Below, piece by piece: positions 11,345-22,562 of a stretch of DNA of 64,000 bases (its first letter is position 1; every line of letters starts with the position of its first letter). A model generated the notes under the pieces. It did not search any database. It was not told the DNA's origin and saw nothing but the letters and a program-made list of their open reading frames with translations. This DNA is from Echinometra lucunter (Eukaryota > Echinodermata > Echinoidea > Camarodonta > Echinometridae): NCBI GenBank assembly GCA_029962745.1, contig CM057158.1, positions 11,463,089 through 11,527,088 of the forward strand. Direction: 5' to 3'. The position numbers and the translations under genes were made by a program.

Positions 11345-11540
11345 CCTCTGTCCTGCCTTCTCTCTCTCTCTCTCTCTTGCTCTCTCATGTCCTATGTTCT
11401 GTTTTCTGTTACTCTCCTTGTTTTTCCTCACTCTTTCTATTCTGTTGCTCTCTCTCTTGCTCTCCCTTCTGCTCCCTCTCCCCCTTTCTCCCTCTCCTCT
11501 CGCCTTCTCTTTCTCTCTTTCTCCCCTCCCTCTCTCACAT
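11345..11540 (+). repeat. C/T-rich low-complexity tract
   Basis: About 195 bases almost wholly pyrimidine, starting with (CT)n, just after the SACM1L stop. The open frames it creates (Ser/Leu/Phe rich) are artefacts of composition. Confidence 0.75.
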
Positions 11541-12570
11541 CAGGTTAAACGATTATGACCAATAGTGACTGCCTGTATCTCCTCATCAAAGCAATTCCTT
11601 TAAAGTAATTAAACTTATTTCTCACATAGGGAACAGACTCTTTGATTATGTGCACTGGCTTGCATGCATTCCAATTTCCAACATATATTTTTCTCATGAC
11701 AACTTTGAAACAATATTAAAGTGCGATTATTCATTTAGTGTTCATGCAACATGAAATCTAAGGCATGAAATGTACCGTAGTTTTTTTGCTGATGGTGAGA
11801 ACTATTTATCTTAACATCCTAAATGTGTGAGAATATAACTGTAATAATGGGCAATCAGAAATATTCTACAATCTTAATTTGGGAAAAGAAGTGTTTTTAT
11901 CCCTAAATCATGAGTTTTCAGGGGATAAATTTTGATGAATGATCATTTGATCGTAATCTTTAAGTGCTGCTACAAGACAACTTAATTTGTGTAATTACAC
12001 CAATGCACTTTAAATACGTATGCAGACGTTGCTTTGATTTGATATGTAGAGTATTTGGAGAAAATATATAAATGTACAAATCATGTCTCCTCAGTAGTAC
12101 AAGGGTGTAGCATGGTATTCTTGTACACTAAGTTAGAATCTGGGCTGTAAGGGGCATTTCTCTGACATGTAAAGGAATTAATCAGATGATTATTAATGTT
12201 TACTTATGTATTACTTTTCACTCTATCAGAAAAGCTTTATGCTAAACAGGAGTTAGTTAATATTGTAATACAACCACATTTTCCCCTCTGTCTTTTATGT
12301 CAGCATATCTGTGATATTAACGGTTTTTGTAGTCTGTTGCCTACTACATTAGTCATATTGACCAATTTGACTTTGAATTGAAACAAATGATTCTGCACTG
12401 AATGCGTAGGCCTAAAAACATAACTCTCATGCATCCTTTGAATTTAATTTGATAAATCTTGCATGATGGGGTGACATTTTTTATCACTTTATTTTCAAGC
12501 ATTGAAATTGATGCAAACTTTACAAAAAATACTCTTGGTTAACGTGTTTTGAGAAGATGAAATGCTAGGA

Positions 12571-12889
12571 CCTATAAGGGGATGTTCAGATATGAGGAGA
12601 CATTGTGGTGCCACCAAATCCCGACAACGTTTTGGTGTACAAGTCATTCGAGTATGAGGCAACCAAAAAAATGTTGTCGAGGCAGGACACATCTTTTTTG
12701 CAGCCTGGCTGCCAAAAAAAAATGTCCACCAATTAAATTCTTGAAAAGTTAGCGCAAAATATGTTCCCATGAGATTGTCTGCGCAAGTTTTGACAAGAGT
12801 TCTCTTTTATTTGTGAGTTGACGCGTTAATGCGCGTTCATTAACATAAGTGGTGCCACAATGTCGCCTCATATCCGAACACACCTATAG
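12571..12889. mobile_element. DNA-transposon-like element with ~40-bp inverted repeats
   Basis: Left arm carries GATATGAGGAGACATTGTGG and TGCCAC; the right arm is its inverted match ending CACACCTATAG. About 320 bp between arms of ~40 bp. No transposase. Lies in the SACM1L 3' UTR region. Confidence 0.7.
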
Positions 12890-13789
12890 CATGCAGAGGA
12901 GGTGTGTTCCTAGAATTTTCTAAACTTTGCACAGGAATTGCTTTCAGTTTAGGAGGAAACAATGTCCAGGATTGATCAAAGAATTTTCATGTGGTTGTAT
13001 TGTCTCTGTCAGAAGTTTGCATTCAGGAATACTGCTGTGCTGTGTAGTGCTTTGCCAAAGAAAGTAATTAATGAATCCATTCCCATACTATCTGTCATAT
13101 GCAGTCGTCAACATTGGTGGAAACCAACAATTTTTTTTTTTTTCTTAGTATTTTGAATATGATAACTGTATTTCAGTTCACAGTCAGGGAATTAATTTGC
13201 AGTATTTTATTTTCTTTAAAACTATCAGCATTCCTGATACAAACAATGAATATTGTATACATGTATATCCATGAAGCTTCACAATTCGATATGCACTGTA
13301 GATCATTCCCTGTGCTATATAGATATATTTTGTGGTCACATTATAAAGCTCATATACAGTTTTGGTAGTAAAAAATGAAATTAATATGAAACTGATGAAA
13401 TACAGTCGTATATTGTCCACCTTGCATAAAAAGATACATTCGAGAGATCATGTGATATTCAATTCATGATTTCTGGTGAATTTTAGTGTAAATATTTGAA
13501 ATGAATGCATTGTAACATTTTCACTCTGCCCTACGCTAGGACCCCTGCACCCCAATTGCTCCCAGCACCACTATCACGGTGTTCTGTACTCTTGTTGCAT
13601 GAACTCTCATTGGTTTTACACATGTGCAGGCACTGTATGACTTTCCATCTCTGACCCTAGATCAAAAATATTTTCAGCCTCTCATTTGTTTAATATTGAA
13701 CTTGAGGAGGAAGAAACTTCTCAGCATCTAATAGTTTTGCTTCTTTGTGGCTGCTGACCAGCTGATAGCAAGGAAATCTGACAAGCAGT

Positions 13790-14402
13790 TTTTATGCCTC
13801 CGCCCACCGTAGGTGGTTGCCGGAGGCATTATGTATTCGGGTCGTCCGTCCGTCCGTCCGTCCGTCCCGTTTTCGTTCTCGCGATAACTTAAGAACCGTT
13901 TGACAGATCAACTTCAAACTTGGCTCGTGTATGCATATGGGAGGGACAATGATCTGATTAGATTTTGGAGTCTCAAGGTCAAAGGTCAAGGTCACAGAGG
14001 TAATAAAACTCATAAAAATGGACCGTTCTCGCGATAACTTAAGAACCATTTGACAGATCAACCTCAAACTTGGCACAGGTATGCATATGGGAGGGCCAAT
14101 GATCTGATTAGATTTTGGGGTCTCAAGGTCAAAGGTCAAAGGTCATAGAGGTAATAAAACACATAAAAATGGCTCGTTCTTGTGATAACTCAGTAATCAT
14201 TTGACGGTTCAACAAACTTGGCTCATGTATGCATATGGAAAGGGCAATGCTCTCATTAGATTTGGGGGTCACAAGGTCAAAGGTCAAGGTCAAAGATGTC
14301 ATTGTATAAATGAAAATAAATCAACATGAAGTGCCATTTATTTCTGATTTGGTAATGGCGGAGGCATAAAGTTTGACCACGCGTGGTCGAAGATTCATCT
14401 AG
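13790..14402. repeat. TIR repeat (TTTATGCCTCCG...CGGAGGCATAAA) with three tandem units
   Basis: Ends TTTATGCCTCCGCC and GGCGGAGGCATAAA form an inverted repeat. A short GTCC array is followed by three tandem units of ~125-145 bp, each containing GATAACT, GTATGCATATGG and a run of AGGTCA half-sites. A truncated copy is at ~61053-61262. Repeat of this general type is, to my knowledge, common in marine invertebrates. Non-coding. Confidence 0.7.
13976..14292 (+). promoter_or_regulatory. three clusters of DR1-type nuclear receptor half-sites
   Basis: Perfect AGGTCAAAGGTCA motifs at 13976-13988, 14126-14138 (with a third half-site to 14145) and 14274-14286 (third half-site to 14292). This is the DR1 consensus for HNF4/RXR-type receptors. 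They sit inside a repeat, so binding and function are unproven. Confidence 0.35.
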
Positions 14403-14902
14403 TTTTTTTTGAGGGCATACCAAAACTGTATATAACCATGAAGCTGAGAATATATTCATAATTCATCAGTTGTCCAATTTATGAATAATTTGTCTGGGTA
14501 TAGCTGTCCATCTGTTTTTCATGTATCACTATTATATGCAGTGGATTCTTGTCATGTACAAATGTATTTTTTCGTTTGTCCATTGCTCACCTCTCCACCC
14601 ACACAGACAAGATTTAATTGTATTTCTATTGTATTTCTATTGTATTTCTGTCTCATTCACAGTATTTCTATCATACTGTCGCATTTCTTCATTGAATTAT
14701 ACCTTTGTATTTCTGTTACTGTACTCTGTAAAGGAGATTTATTTGCCTGTTATATCTCCAAAGAGATTTTCGCTGTATCACCACATTATGATCATGTGTG
14801 TATATCATTGGATGTTCTCTGTATATACTGGTTTCTCCAATGTGAAATCATTATAACCTGGCTCTGATGTGGTTGTGGGGCATGAAAAAGATGTACAATA
14901 AA

Positions 14903-17309
14903 TACATATACCCAAATAATTATGAATCACTGATACAGAATGACGTAACCATGCAAGTGCATAGGAAAAAGTTGAGATAAGTCTTTAAATCATGCAACAA
15001 AATTGGAATGAAATGGTGATGATATGTGTGCTTCGGTTTTGTACCAATCTCATGAAAATCTTATTTTGGGGTTGTTTTTTTTTGTTCAGTAGATTTGAAT
15101 GATGTATAGTTTAGGTGGCATGTCAGATATTTTGAAGATTTTATTGTTAATTTACTTGAGATTAGGATTGAAATGCCAATGCAACTTCCTGATGTAAATT
15201 TCATGTTATACGGTGAATGTGGTATTATGCATGAAATTGAACAGTCATTGTAAATACATATGCAGATATGACCCCTTGACATAGATTTTTTTTTCATTGT
15301 TTATTTGTTGTGATGCCACCTGATCTGTATGTTTGTGGTTACTGATCGATGAAATCAACATTCCTTTCTTGCTAAAAACAAAATATGTTTTGGCTAAGGA
15401 TTAGGCAGGAAACACTGAAGTTAGTTAAACACTGAAGGGCCTTATCATTGAATAACTATTTTGAATTTTGTCTGTAAAATAGTTCTTGCCAATGTTTGGA
15501 TTAAATTATGCTCCATTTATTCACATATCATAGTATGAGATGTACTGGAAGTATTAATCTTTGGCACTACCTTTACTTTTTTTTTTTTTTTTTTTTTTTT
15601 TACCATAGCCCATCGCTTATACTATTCCATTATTAGTAGTACTTCTGCCAACAAAAACAATGAATGGTATTGTATTATAGATGTAAACAATTTGCAAGTA
15701 TTTACTGAAGGCAGTTTTGGGGGTTTATTTAAGCTTTGTCCTAAATTATAGATAAAGCATGAAAATGATGAATATATTTAGATTGTTTTGTTCGCAGATG
15801 TTGATCTGGAAGATAATTTATTTGCCAAGATGTTGTAGTTTTGTGATTATTAAGGTAAAATCCTAGGATTGTATGTCATAGTTGATAATTTATATAGATT
15901 TTCAATATTTTAACTGTGTAAAAGGGGAATTCATACTTTGCACATACTTGTATTTGTTTGGTACATAATGATATTTCTATTGACAGTAATTTCAGTCTTA
16001 TTGTTTACCATTCACATATACTTTTTATTGCCACTGCTCTTCCACAATTCATGTCTTGCAAAATTTGGCACCAAAATCTGACAAAATTTTGACAATTTGT
16101 TCATTTCTATTGGTATGTGGTGTCTTATGTGTTACTTGTTATCCTATTGTAAACTTCATTGAATGAATTATGAGCATTGATTGATTAAAAGCAGCAAGAG
16201 CATACCGTACCAACAGACGGAATATATTGTATCAACATGTTTTTTTGTCTGAATGAACGTGAGTTCTTGAACTTTGAACTTTGAACTTTGAACTTTAAAC
16301 TTTATTTCTTTAGAAGTATGAGAAATAGAACATGCATTATACAATATAGTACAACATAAAAGATTACAAAATGGCAGTTTAGATACACATGAGATGAGAT
16401 ACTAACTAAAAACAAGGATATAAGTACTAATATAAAATAAACATAAGAAGTAAAAGGAATACATGCCTTAAAATAAATGATCTATTAAATTTCTGTAATA
16501 TCACTTTAACAAACTTGGCAAGTTTAGACAGCACCTTCATGTTTTGGAACTAAATAATTCATACATTTTCAAGGTATTCGTACGATTTATGTATTTCTTT
16601 GGAATATAAGTTTTCCATTCCTCGTTAAAGTTCTGCTCTTGCGATTACAGCAAAAAACAATATTTAAAAAAGAATGTTTCAAAGCACTCGGGACGGGTTG
16701 ATTAATTAGTCAATAAAAATTGGTGTTAGTACACCCTGACGTTTTGAAATAATCACAATTAATTGATCTTACTGAAAAGCGCATGCACTGCACACAGAAA
16801 GACAGGAATATGCACAAATACTCTGGTCTTACACTCACATGTCAAACTGTTTCTTGTCATAAAAAATGAGAGCGTTTGAGTTGTTATCCTTTTACGGGGA
16901 CATTACTTCCATGATAATAATTATTCTTTCAAACTGACATCAAAAGACTTAGAAAGCTCACGAAATATCGTTCATCTCCTTCCGCAATTCAACCTCTCTT
17001 CAAATGAATGTTGGTGTTACTGTTATTGGTAATTATCACATTTACATGATTTATTTTGAAAAAAATGATTCAAATATATTTCAGATTTTAAAAAAGCCAT
17101 CAACATGAATGAAATGAAATGTGATCAGGTGAGAACAATTGTAGTTGGTTTTCTACTTTTTCCTTCCTGAAGTAGAAAATGAGGAACAGAATTTAGAGAT
17201 GAAATTCGTTTGAAAACTTCAGAAATATTGGTCATGTCTTTGAAATGAAAAGAAGACAGTCATATTATAGTTTTGGTCACAACTGATAAGAAATTCCAAT
17301 TATCTTCAC
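14903..17309. other. intergenic region between convergent genes
   Basis: AT-rich with no supported gene except the LINE end near 16268. A 25-base poly-T run lies around 15575-15600. 15300-16200 shows nothing recognisable. Confidence 0.5.
16268..16700 (-). mobile_element. probable LINE 3' end, minus strand
   Basis: A 7-bp array (GAACTTT) at 16268-16302 precedes TTTATT and A-rich sequence, as expected for the 3' tail and AATAAA of a minus-strand non-LTR retrotransposon. No reverse transcriptase is preserved here, and the 5' limit is uncertain. Confidence 0.4.
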
Positions 17310-17586
17310 CTATGTAAACGGGTCCACGTGAACGTGTAGGTGCCGATTCCACAAATGGAGTGTCTTGTTCTTCATAGTCCTATGATACCAGAGGACCATT
17401 ATTGGGTTCAAAGCGCGTCCGATGTATTTGCGACTCACTGCATCACACGCACTGGCGAGATGACGGAAAGTAGTGCGTACCGACAGTTCCCCCGTGCGTA
17501 CAATTTCGTCGATGTCACCGAACTTGATCAGTTCTGAGTATACAGCGTCAAGGGTGTATCCTGGGTCCCACTTCTTGATGTGCCAT
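17310..17586 (-). CDS. new gene exon 3, RRM-like segment
   Basis: Follows a strong pyrimidine tract and CAAAAG, completes an Arg codon, and encodes WHIKKWDPGYTLDAVY through LHVHVDPFT then TAG. Open for 92 codons with balanced composition, unlike surrounding repeats. The acceptor AAG is unusual; a cryptic alternative cannot be excluded. Confidence 0.65.
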
Positions 17587-20500
17587 CTTTTGAAAAAAGA
17601 TACGAATGATAAAAAAAAAGAGTAAAAGATATCGCCATCATGGCCGTACGCACCGGCCCCCCCCCCCGAAATTTTGAAAACTTACATTTTTAAAATGAAT
17701 ATTTTCGCAAAATTCACCAAAGTGTGCACCAAATCCTTCGATTTCACTTTTAAAAATGTAAAAGCGCCCTCATGACCAGCTCGGTCGCTTCACTCCTTCG
17801 CTTTTGGGTTTCTTCGAAAATGTTTACGCATCTCGCCCCCCCCCCCCTCGCCCCCCTAGGAAAAAAATTCTGCGTACGGCCCTGATCGCCATCTCTAGTA
17901 ACGTAAAATCAATCAACGGCAGTGGCGCGGCGCGATTTTTCAATTTTTTTTTTCAGTGGAAAAAAACCCAATCACACCCTTGAAACAGAATGGTATGTAG
18001 TTGTTGCTATCATCAATGCTATCCGGATATCCAGAGCTTTTGCGGAATTGAAATATGTTGCCCCACAAAAGACCCTTTCTGATAAACTACCTGCTTGAGG
18101 TGGGGGGAAGGTACAAAATCATTTCTAGTAGGATGGAGAATGCTCAAAAAATATGAAACGGGGAGGACGGAGGAAGATAATCATATTCCACTATCATTCT
18201 TTCCAATCCTCTTTCCGCTATCATGTTTTACTGTTCATTTTCTCTCAATTTTAATGTCTATTGTTTCATTACTGGTGGGGGGGGGGGGGGACAGTGGCGT
18301 AACAGCCCCCCTGAAGGATTTCAGCGGGAAAATCCACCAAACCACCGGGAAAAATGAAAGGGAGGGAAAGGAAGAAATGGAAAGGAAGAAGAAGAAGAAA
18401 GGAAAAGAAAGAAGAAAGGAAAAGAAAGGAGAAATGGGAAAGACAGAAGGGGAAAGGAAAGGAAGAAGGAGAAAGGGAAAGAAAAAAGGAGAAAGGGGAG
18501 AAAGAAGAAGAGAGAGAGGGACAAGAGGGAAAGGAGGAAAAAAGAAGAAAGCAAAGGGAAACAAAAGAAATGAAAGAAAATTTAGTACCAAACCCCCGGA
18601 GTTTCGGGGGGCTCCACTCCCTGGACCCCCGCTTTCCCTGTAGACCCCCATCAGGGGCCCTAAGCGAGAACCCTGGGCCCCACCCGCTGAGGGCTTTGCA
18701 ACAAGCAACTCGCGGTGCGGGCTCACCTCCGCATATTCTATTTCTAGACTTAGTTACCGGGAAATTTTCGATTCTGCCCCCCCCCCCCGATAACAGGCAG
18801 AGAATGTAAGAGACCGGGAACAGACAACGAACAATTCAAAGAAACGTCAGTTTGGCGCGGTAAGGGAAAATCACCATCCCTGCACCCTCCCCCTATCATG
18901 CCTAGGGAGCGTGCTTTGCACTATCGTCCTCCTAAAATGAAATCCTAGCTACACCACTGATTCTAGACTTAATTACCAGGAATTTTTTGGCTCTGCGTAT
19001 GCCCCCTCCCCCCCCCCCCCCGATAACAGGCAGAGAGCGTAAGAAGAGCGGGAACTGACAGCGAAAAAACGTCGGAGCTTTCGCGCTTTGCACGGGAGGG
19101 GGGAAACTCCCCCACCCTGCACCCTCCCCCCTAGGGAGCACTACCGTCCTCCTAAAATGAAATCCTAGTTACACCGCAGAAGATTTAATTACCGACAACT
19201 AACGATTCAAAAAAAAAAAAACGTCGGAGGGGGGAAACTCCCTCCTCCCTGCACCCTCCCCTCTAGGGAGCCCTACATTGGCGTAAATTCCGGGGGGTGG
19301 GGATCTATCACCCCCAAGGCTTTGTGGGAGAGGGGGGGGGGGATGGTGTGTACACATTTCCCCCCATGCAGACTCACTTTTTAAGGAAGAAAATATATTA
19401 TAATTAATCAGCTAATAAAAATTCTGAATATCTATCATAAACAACCATCATATTTCAGAATTTCTATTTGAAAACGCTATTAAAAAAGGGGGGGGGGTTA
19501 TTTTGAGCTCGCTCGCTTCGCTCTTTTAGAATTTTTATTCGAAAATGCGATTCAAAACCGGAAAAAATTGTTATTTTCTGCTCGCTCGCTTCGCTTGCTC
19601 GCAAAATAGATATTAAGATGTGTGTGAGAGGGGAAAAAAAATCGTTAAAAAAGTTTTTCATCCCCCACTCCTTAAATTGGATTTACGCCGGTGGAGCACC
19701 ACTGTCCTCCTAAAATTCAGTCCTAGCTACGCCACAGATTCTAGACATAGACTAGTTACCGGGAAATTTTGGGCTCTGCCCCCCCCCCCCCCCCTGATAA
19801 CAGGAACCTGTTACGCCCCTGGGGGGGGGGGGGTGGACACTAGCACCAATAATATTTCATAATCTTTATGATTCATAATTGTTAACTAATTTTTTACTCA
19901 AGTCACGGAAGGGCACTAAAGGGCACTACTAATCAAACTGACAACGTCTAAATATATCTACCGTAGATGTAGACACACTAATCGTATCATATCAATAACA
20001 GTGATAACAAGGTTGATAAGAAGGTGGTTGGTGGTCAAGATCAAGAAAAGAACGACGATGATTTGGAAAATGCCTGAAATACCTTCGGACAGTGGTTTGG
20101 TAGTGCCTCGAAAGGAAAGTGCCCCCGCCCCCATTGTATGGCAAGAAAAGACAGAAAAGAGAACAGTGGGGCCGGGGAGGGAGAGAATAGACCGTGAGAA
20201 GAAGCTTCCTAATCGATCAATTTCCCTCCTTGCATTTCATTCATCCACCTAGTAAAACATGCTCTCCTTCCCACCCTCCTGCCCCCCCCCCCGACTCAAT
20301 GCACGCTAAGCCATGTTTTCAGGTTATTTGGGACTTGGGAGAACGTCGTCACAGCAAGGCGACTTGAAATCACCTAACAATGACGGTTGACAACGGAGCC
20401 TGCGTCCTCGAGTTTTTTTCGACGTCCCGCTGGATGGTGTGCATGAATACATCGGGTTGATATGGCATACGAGCTGCTTGTTGAGCAGGAAGGCAGGTAT

Positions 20501-21265
20501 CGAAACGGTGATCGCAGAATGGACGAGTCGCGGCTGGAAGTCGATGTTCGTGGTTCGTCTTGTAAGCGGCCACGTGGCGGTAAAGACTTTGATTGGCAGA
20601 GGGTGTGCTTTCATCAGCTGACATGAGAATATAAGCATGACGGAAGGGGTTGATATTCAGTATCAATTTAGCAATTTATCATGAAATCTTATGTCACGAT
20701 ATTTTAGGGTTGGGGGTGGGGGGGGGGCTTGGAATTAATGGGGAAAAAAAGAAGAAACAAGTCCTTATTCCTATTTGAAGAATCACGTAATAGTAACTCG
20801 CTCGACATTTTTGTTTCGGTCTAGATGATTTATATAAGATGACAACAAATCTGGGTAAACAGAACAGATAAAATATCCAATCCTCAAAATCGAGGTTAGA
20901 TCGGCAAGGTAGTGGTCTCACCTTTAAACGGTATCGTTTATAAAATTTAAATGAGAAAACTTCGATTTTAAGATACTGAAAGAAAACTATAACCATTTTA
21001 TTTCTGTCACTGACTTACCATCTTCGCATGCAATTTGCGTCGATAGGGAAATGGCTCCATCTCTCCTGCACCAAGGGCAACCCAACATCTTTTTTGAACC
21101 TTCATAAAGGCGTTCAAACACTAGCTGTTGCTCTTTTCCTTCCAAGTGGTGACGAGCAATGCGGACCGGTGGATGCCAGCGCTTAAGGGCATCACTTGGT
21201 ATATCTTTTTTGTCGGGAGGACGAACAACGAAAGCATCCTGCATGAGGAAAGACGTTTTTTCCAT
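17310..21265 (-). CDS. uncharacterised three-exon gene, possible RRM-like C-terminus
   Basis: Exons 21265-21019, 20617-20374 and 17586-17310 join in frame to a 255-residue protein. Borders are GTAAGT/TGTCAG and GTGATT/AAAAG, and the phases (1 then 2) match exactly across both junctions. Start is the first ATG of exon 1; stop is TAG at 17312-17310. Coding parts are GC-richer than their surroundings. Residues 1-82 hold a CPWC pair; 84-163 are His/Arg/Gln-rich and look disordered; ~164-255 fit an RRM: WDPGYT, then LIKFGDIDEIV, a beta-like segment, ACDAV, and NPIMVLW, recalling DNAJC17-type domains. RNP1 aromatics are not evident, so RNA binding is inference. No signal peptide or membrane segment. 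It is convergent with SACM1L. Family not recognised. Confidence 0.7.
17639..17884. mobile_element. hAT-like MITE with 8-bp target duplication
   Basis: Ends CATGGCCGTACGCA and TGCGTACGGCCCTG are inverted repeats, flanked on both sides by the 8-bp direct repeat ATCGCCAT (17631-17638 and 17885-17892), the size made by hAT transposases. About 246 bp, with C-rich tracts. In the second intron of the new gene, about 50 bp from exon 3. Confidence 0.75.
18290..19830. mobile_element. cluster of hAT-like G/C-tract repeats (CAGTGGCGTA type)
   Basis: Contains CAGTGGCGTAACAG at 18293 and at least three partial, direct copies of a ~200-bp unit: TAGTTACCGGGAAATTTT, C-tract, GATAACAGG, AAACTCC...CACCCT, then CTAGGGAGCACTACCGTCC and CTAAAATGAAATCCTAGCTA. 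Copies start near 18745, 18965, 19180 and 19745. Inside the third lies another element (19274-19690) with ends TTGGCGTAAATTCC and GGATTTACGCCGG. The related CGTAGCTAGG unit recurs at 33635. Confidence 0.55.
18350..18592 (+). repeat. polypurine tract (GA-rich)
   Basis: About 240 bases, almost only A and G on plus, within the second intron of the new gene. Open frames on both strands here (Lys/Arg/Glu rich; Phe/Ser/Leu rich) result from composition. Confidence 0.75.
19831..20373. other. intron sequence of the new gene
   Basis: No exon or known repeat recognised. GA-rich at 20100-20200 and with a C-tract near 20280. Confidence 0.4.
20374..20617 (-). CDS. new gene exon 2
   Basis: Follows acceptor ATGTCAG, completes an Ala codon, and encodes 80 codons rich in His, Arg, Gln and Pro (DESTPSANQSLYRHVAAY and on). 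Ends AG before GTGATT, a weaker but acceptable donor. Confidence 0.65.
20618..21018. other. first intron of the new gene
   Basis: 401 bases between TGTCAG and GTAAGT on the minus strand. Contains a G-tract at ~20708-20728; nothing else recognised. Confidence 0.5.
21019..21265 (-). CDS. new gene exon 1
   Basis: ATG at 21265; 82 codons plus one base, ending at donor GTAAGT. Begins MEKTSFLMQDAFVV and contains KMLGCPWCRRDG. Upstream is A-rich; a 5' non-coding exon further right is possible. Confidence 0.7.
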
Positions 21266-21499
21266 TTTTGATTCTTTTTTTTTTTTTCTCAGAGGATGTC
21301 TTGGTTTTCTAAGTTTATATCGGGATTTGAAGTTTTGATGTTTGTGTGATGAGTATCATAACAAGTTCCCCAGCGGTTACCACCTTGGCTCACCTCAGCT
21401 CCTGAACTAGCTGCTCTTTATTTTGTCCATTATTTTTCTTTATCCATGTATAACAAGTTTAATCATGTATTGTAAGGTAACCAAGCAAATCTATATAGC

Positions 21500-21780
21500 A
21501 TGAAACATATATTATTGTGACGTCATAAAAGAGCTTTGCTGATGGAGCTTATGCGCACGTGACGTCACAAAGTAAGGCACGCGCGCAGGTTTTGTTTACA
21601 AATAAAGTTGTTGAACTCACTGACCTAGTTCTGAATAAAGTTTACAAATAAAGCCAAAGGCTCGCGCTGCCGCGGTTTACTCAGAGTGGATTTATAGAGA
21701 GAGTGGCGACACGCGTATGTACAAGCTATGGGGCGCGGGGTCAAAGGTCAAACATGGGGAACAAAATAGTTCCCTCCCAG
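21500..21780 (-). promoter_or_regulatory. candidate promoter region upstream of the new gene
   Basis: Two perfect cAMP-response elements TGACGTCA at 21518-21525 and 21560-21567, a GC-richer stretch and GGGTCAAAGGTCA near 21738 lie 250-500 bp 5' of the ATG. Part of this block (TTTACTCAGAGTGGATTTAT, ~21677) also occurs inverted near 31425-31450, so it may be repeat-derived. Promoter role is inference. Confidence 0.35.
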
Positions 21781-22071
21781 TCTGTTGCGTCGTCTGCTAC
21801 CTACATGAACAGAACGAAGGTGCCTTGCTGCCAGCTTGCAAGACGATATTTGATTGTATCCACTTTTTACTGACAATATGTATAAAGCTTCCCGAATGAA
21901 GGAAATGCAGCATAAAATCTCAATGTTTGACTCCGGTGAAAAAAAGTCTTCTGTTTTGAGCCAGAATGGCATTTACGAATCATTCCCCTGCAGCTGTTTG
22001 GTACCATTATTGTTTTAAAATTCTTTTATTCAAACATAATTCCGAATTTTGTAAGCATACACTATACTGCT

Positions 22072-22105
22072 ATGCTCAATCCATTTCCTTATGTGTGTGA
22101 TCATC

Positions 22106-22137
<32 letters not shown>

Positions 22138-22145
22138 TTCAGTTT
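22072..22145. repeat. C and CT tracts
   Basis: Poly-C followed by (CT)n at ~22107-22137. Confidence 0.6.
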
Positions 22146-22230
22146 TCTTTGGATAAGGATTAATATAAACTCATTTGATAATCATTTTGAGCAAACTCTA
22201 TTCTTGCAGACGGCAGTTCATCCCGGGGCT

Positions 22231-22562
22231 CCAATTTGGTGCCGACGGGGGTGTGTCGCTGAAGCCTTCATAATCGTACCCATGTTTAATGGTCATTTTG
22301 GCAGAGAAGGGCACCCATTATTAGGGATTATGCACCTCGGATGTATAGGCCTACTCTAAAGAAAAAAATTACTCATTTTTAACAAGTAAGGGGCGTGTTA
22401 AAGAATTTCCCGACTCTCGGATGTGTACTCTAAACAATATAGAATTGCTGATTTTAAAAAAGTGAGGAGCATGTTTAGGGATTTTCCGACTCGAAACTAT
22501 ACCACATTTTTAGGGATTTCTTCCAAAAAAGCGACTCATCTCAGCGACACACCCCCGTAGAC
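22231..22562. mobile_element. fold-back element, ~330 bp
   Basis: GACGGGGGTGTGTCGCTGA at the left and TCAGCGACACACCCCCGTA at the right are inverted repeats. The inside includes two related GGGATT/GGGATTTTCCGAC-type segments. No coding capacity. Confidence 0.65.

Larger units (their letters stand above)
11277..14902 (+). other. probable 3' UTR and downstream sequence of SACM1L
   Basis: No coding exon seen after the TAG. The stretch starts with a C/T-rich tract and contains an inverted-repeat element (12571-12889) and a TIR repeat (13790-14402). A canonical AATAAA lies at 14897-14902, but other polyadenylation points are possible. The 3' end is therefore a guess. Confidence 0.4.

Noticed and set aside
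17340..17537. Plus-strand 65-codon open frame
   Set aside because: Antisense shadow of exon 3 of the new minus-strand gene, whose splice phases fit.
18095..18809. Long open frames on both strands, Lys/Arg/Glu or Phe/Ser/Leu rich
   Set aside because: They follow from the polypurine tract; no conserved domain or splice support.
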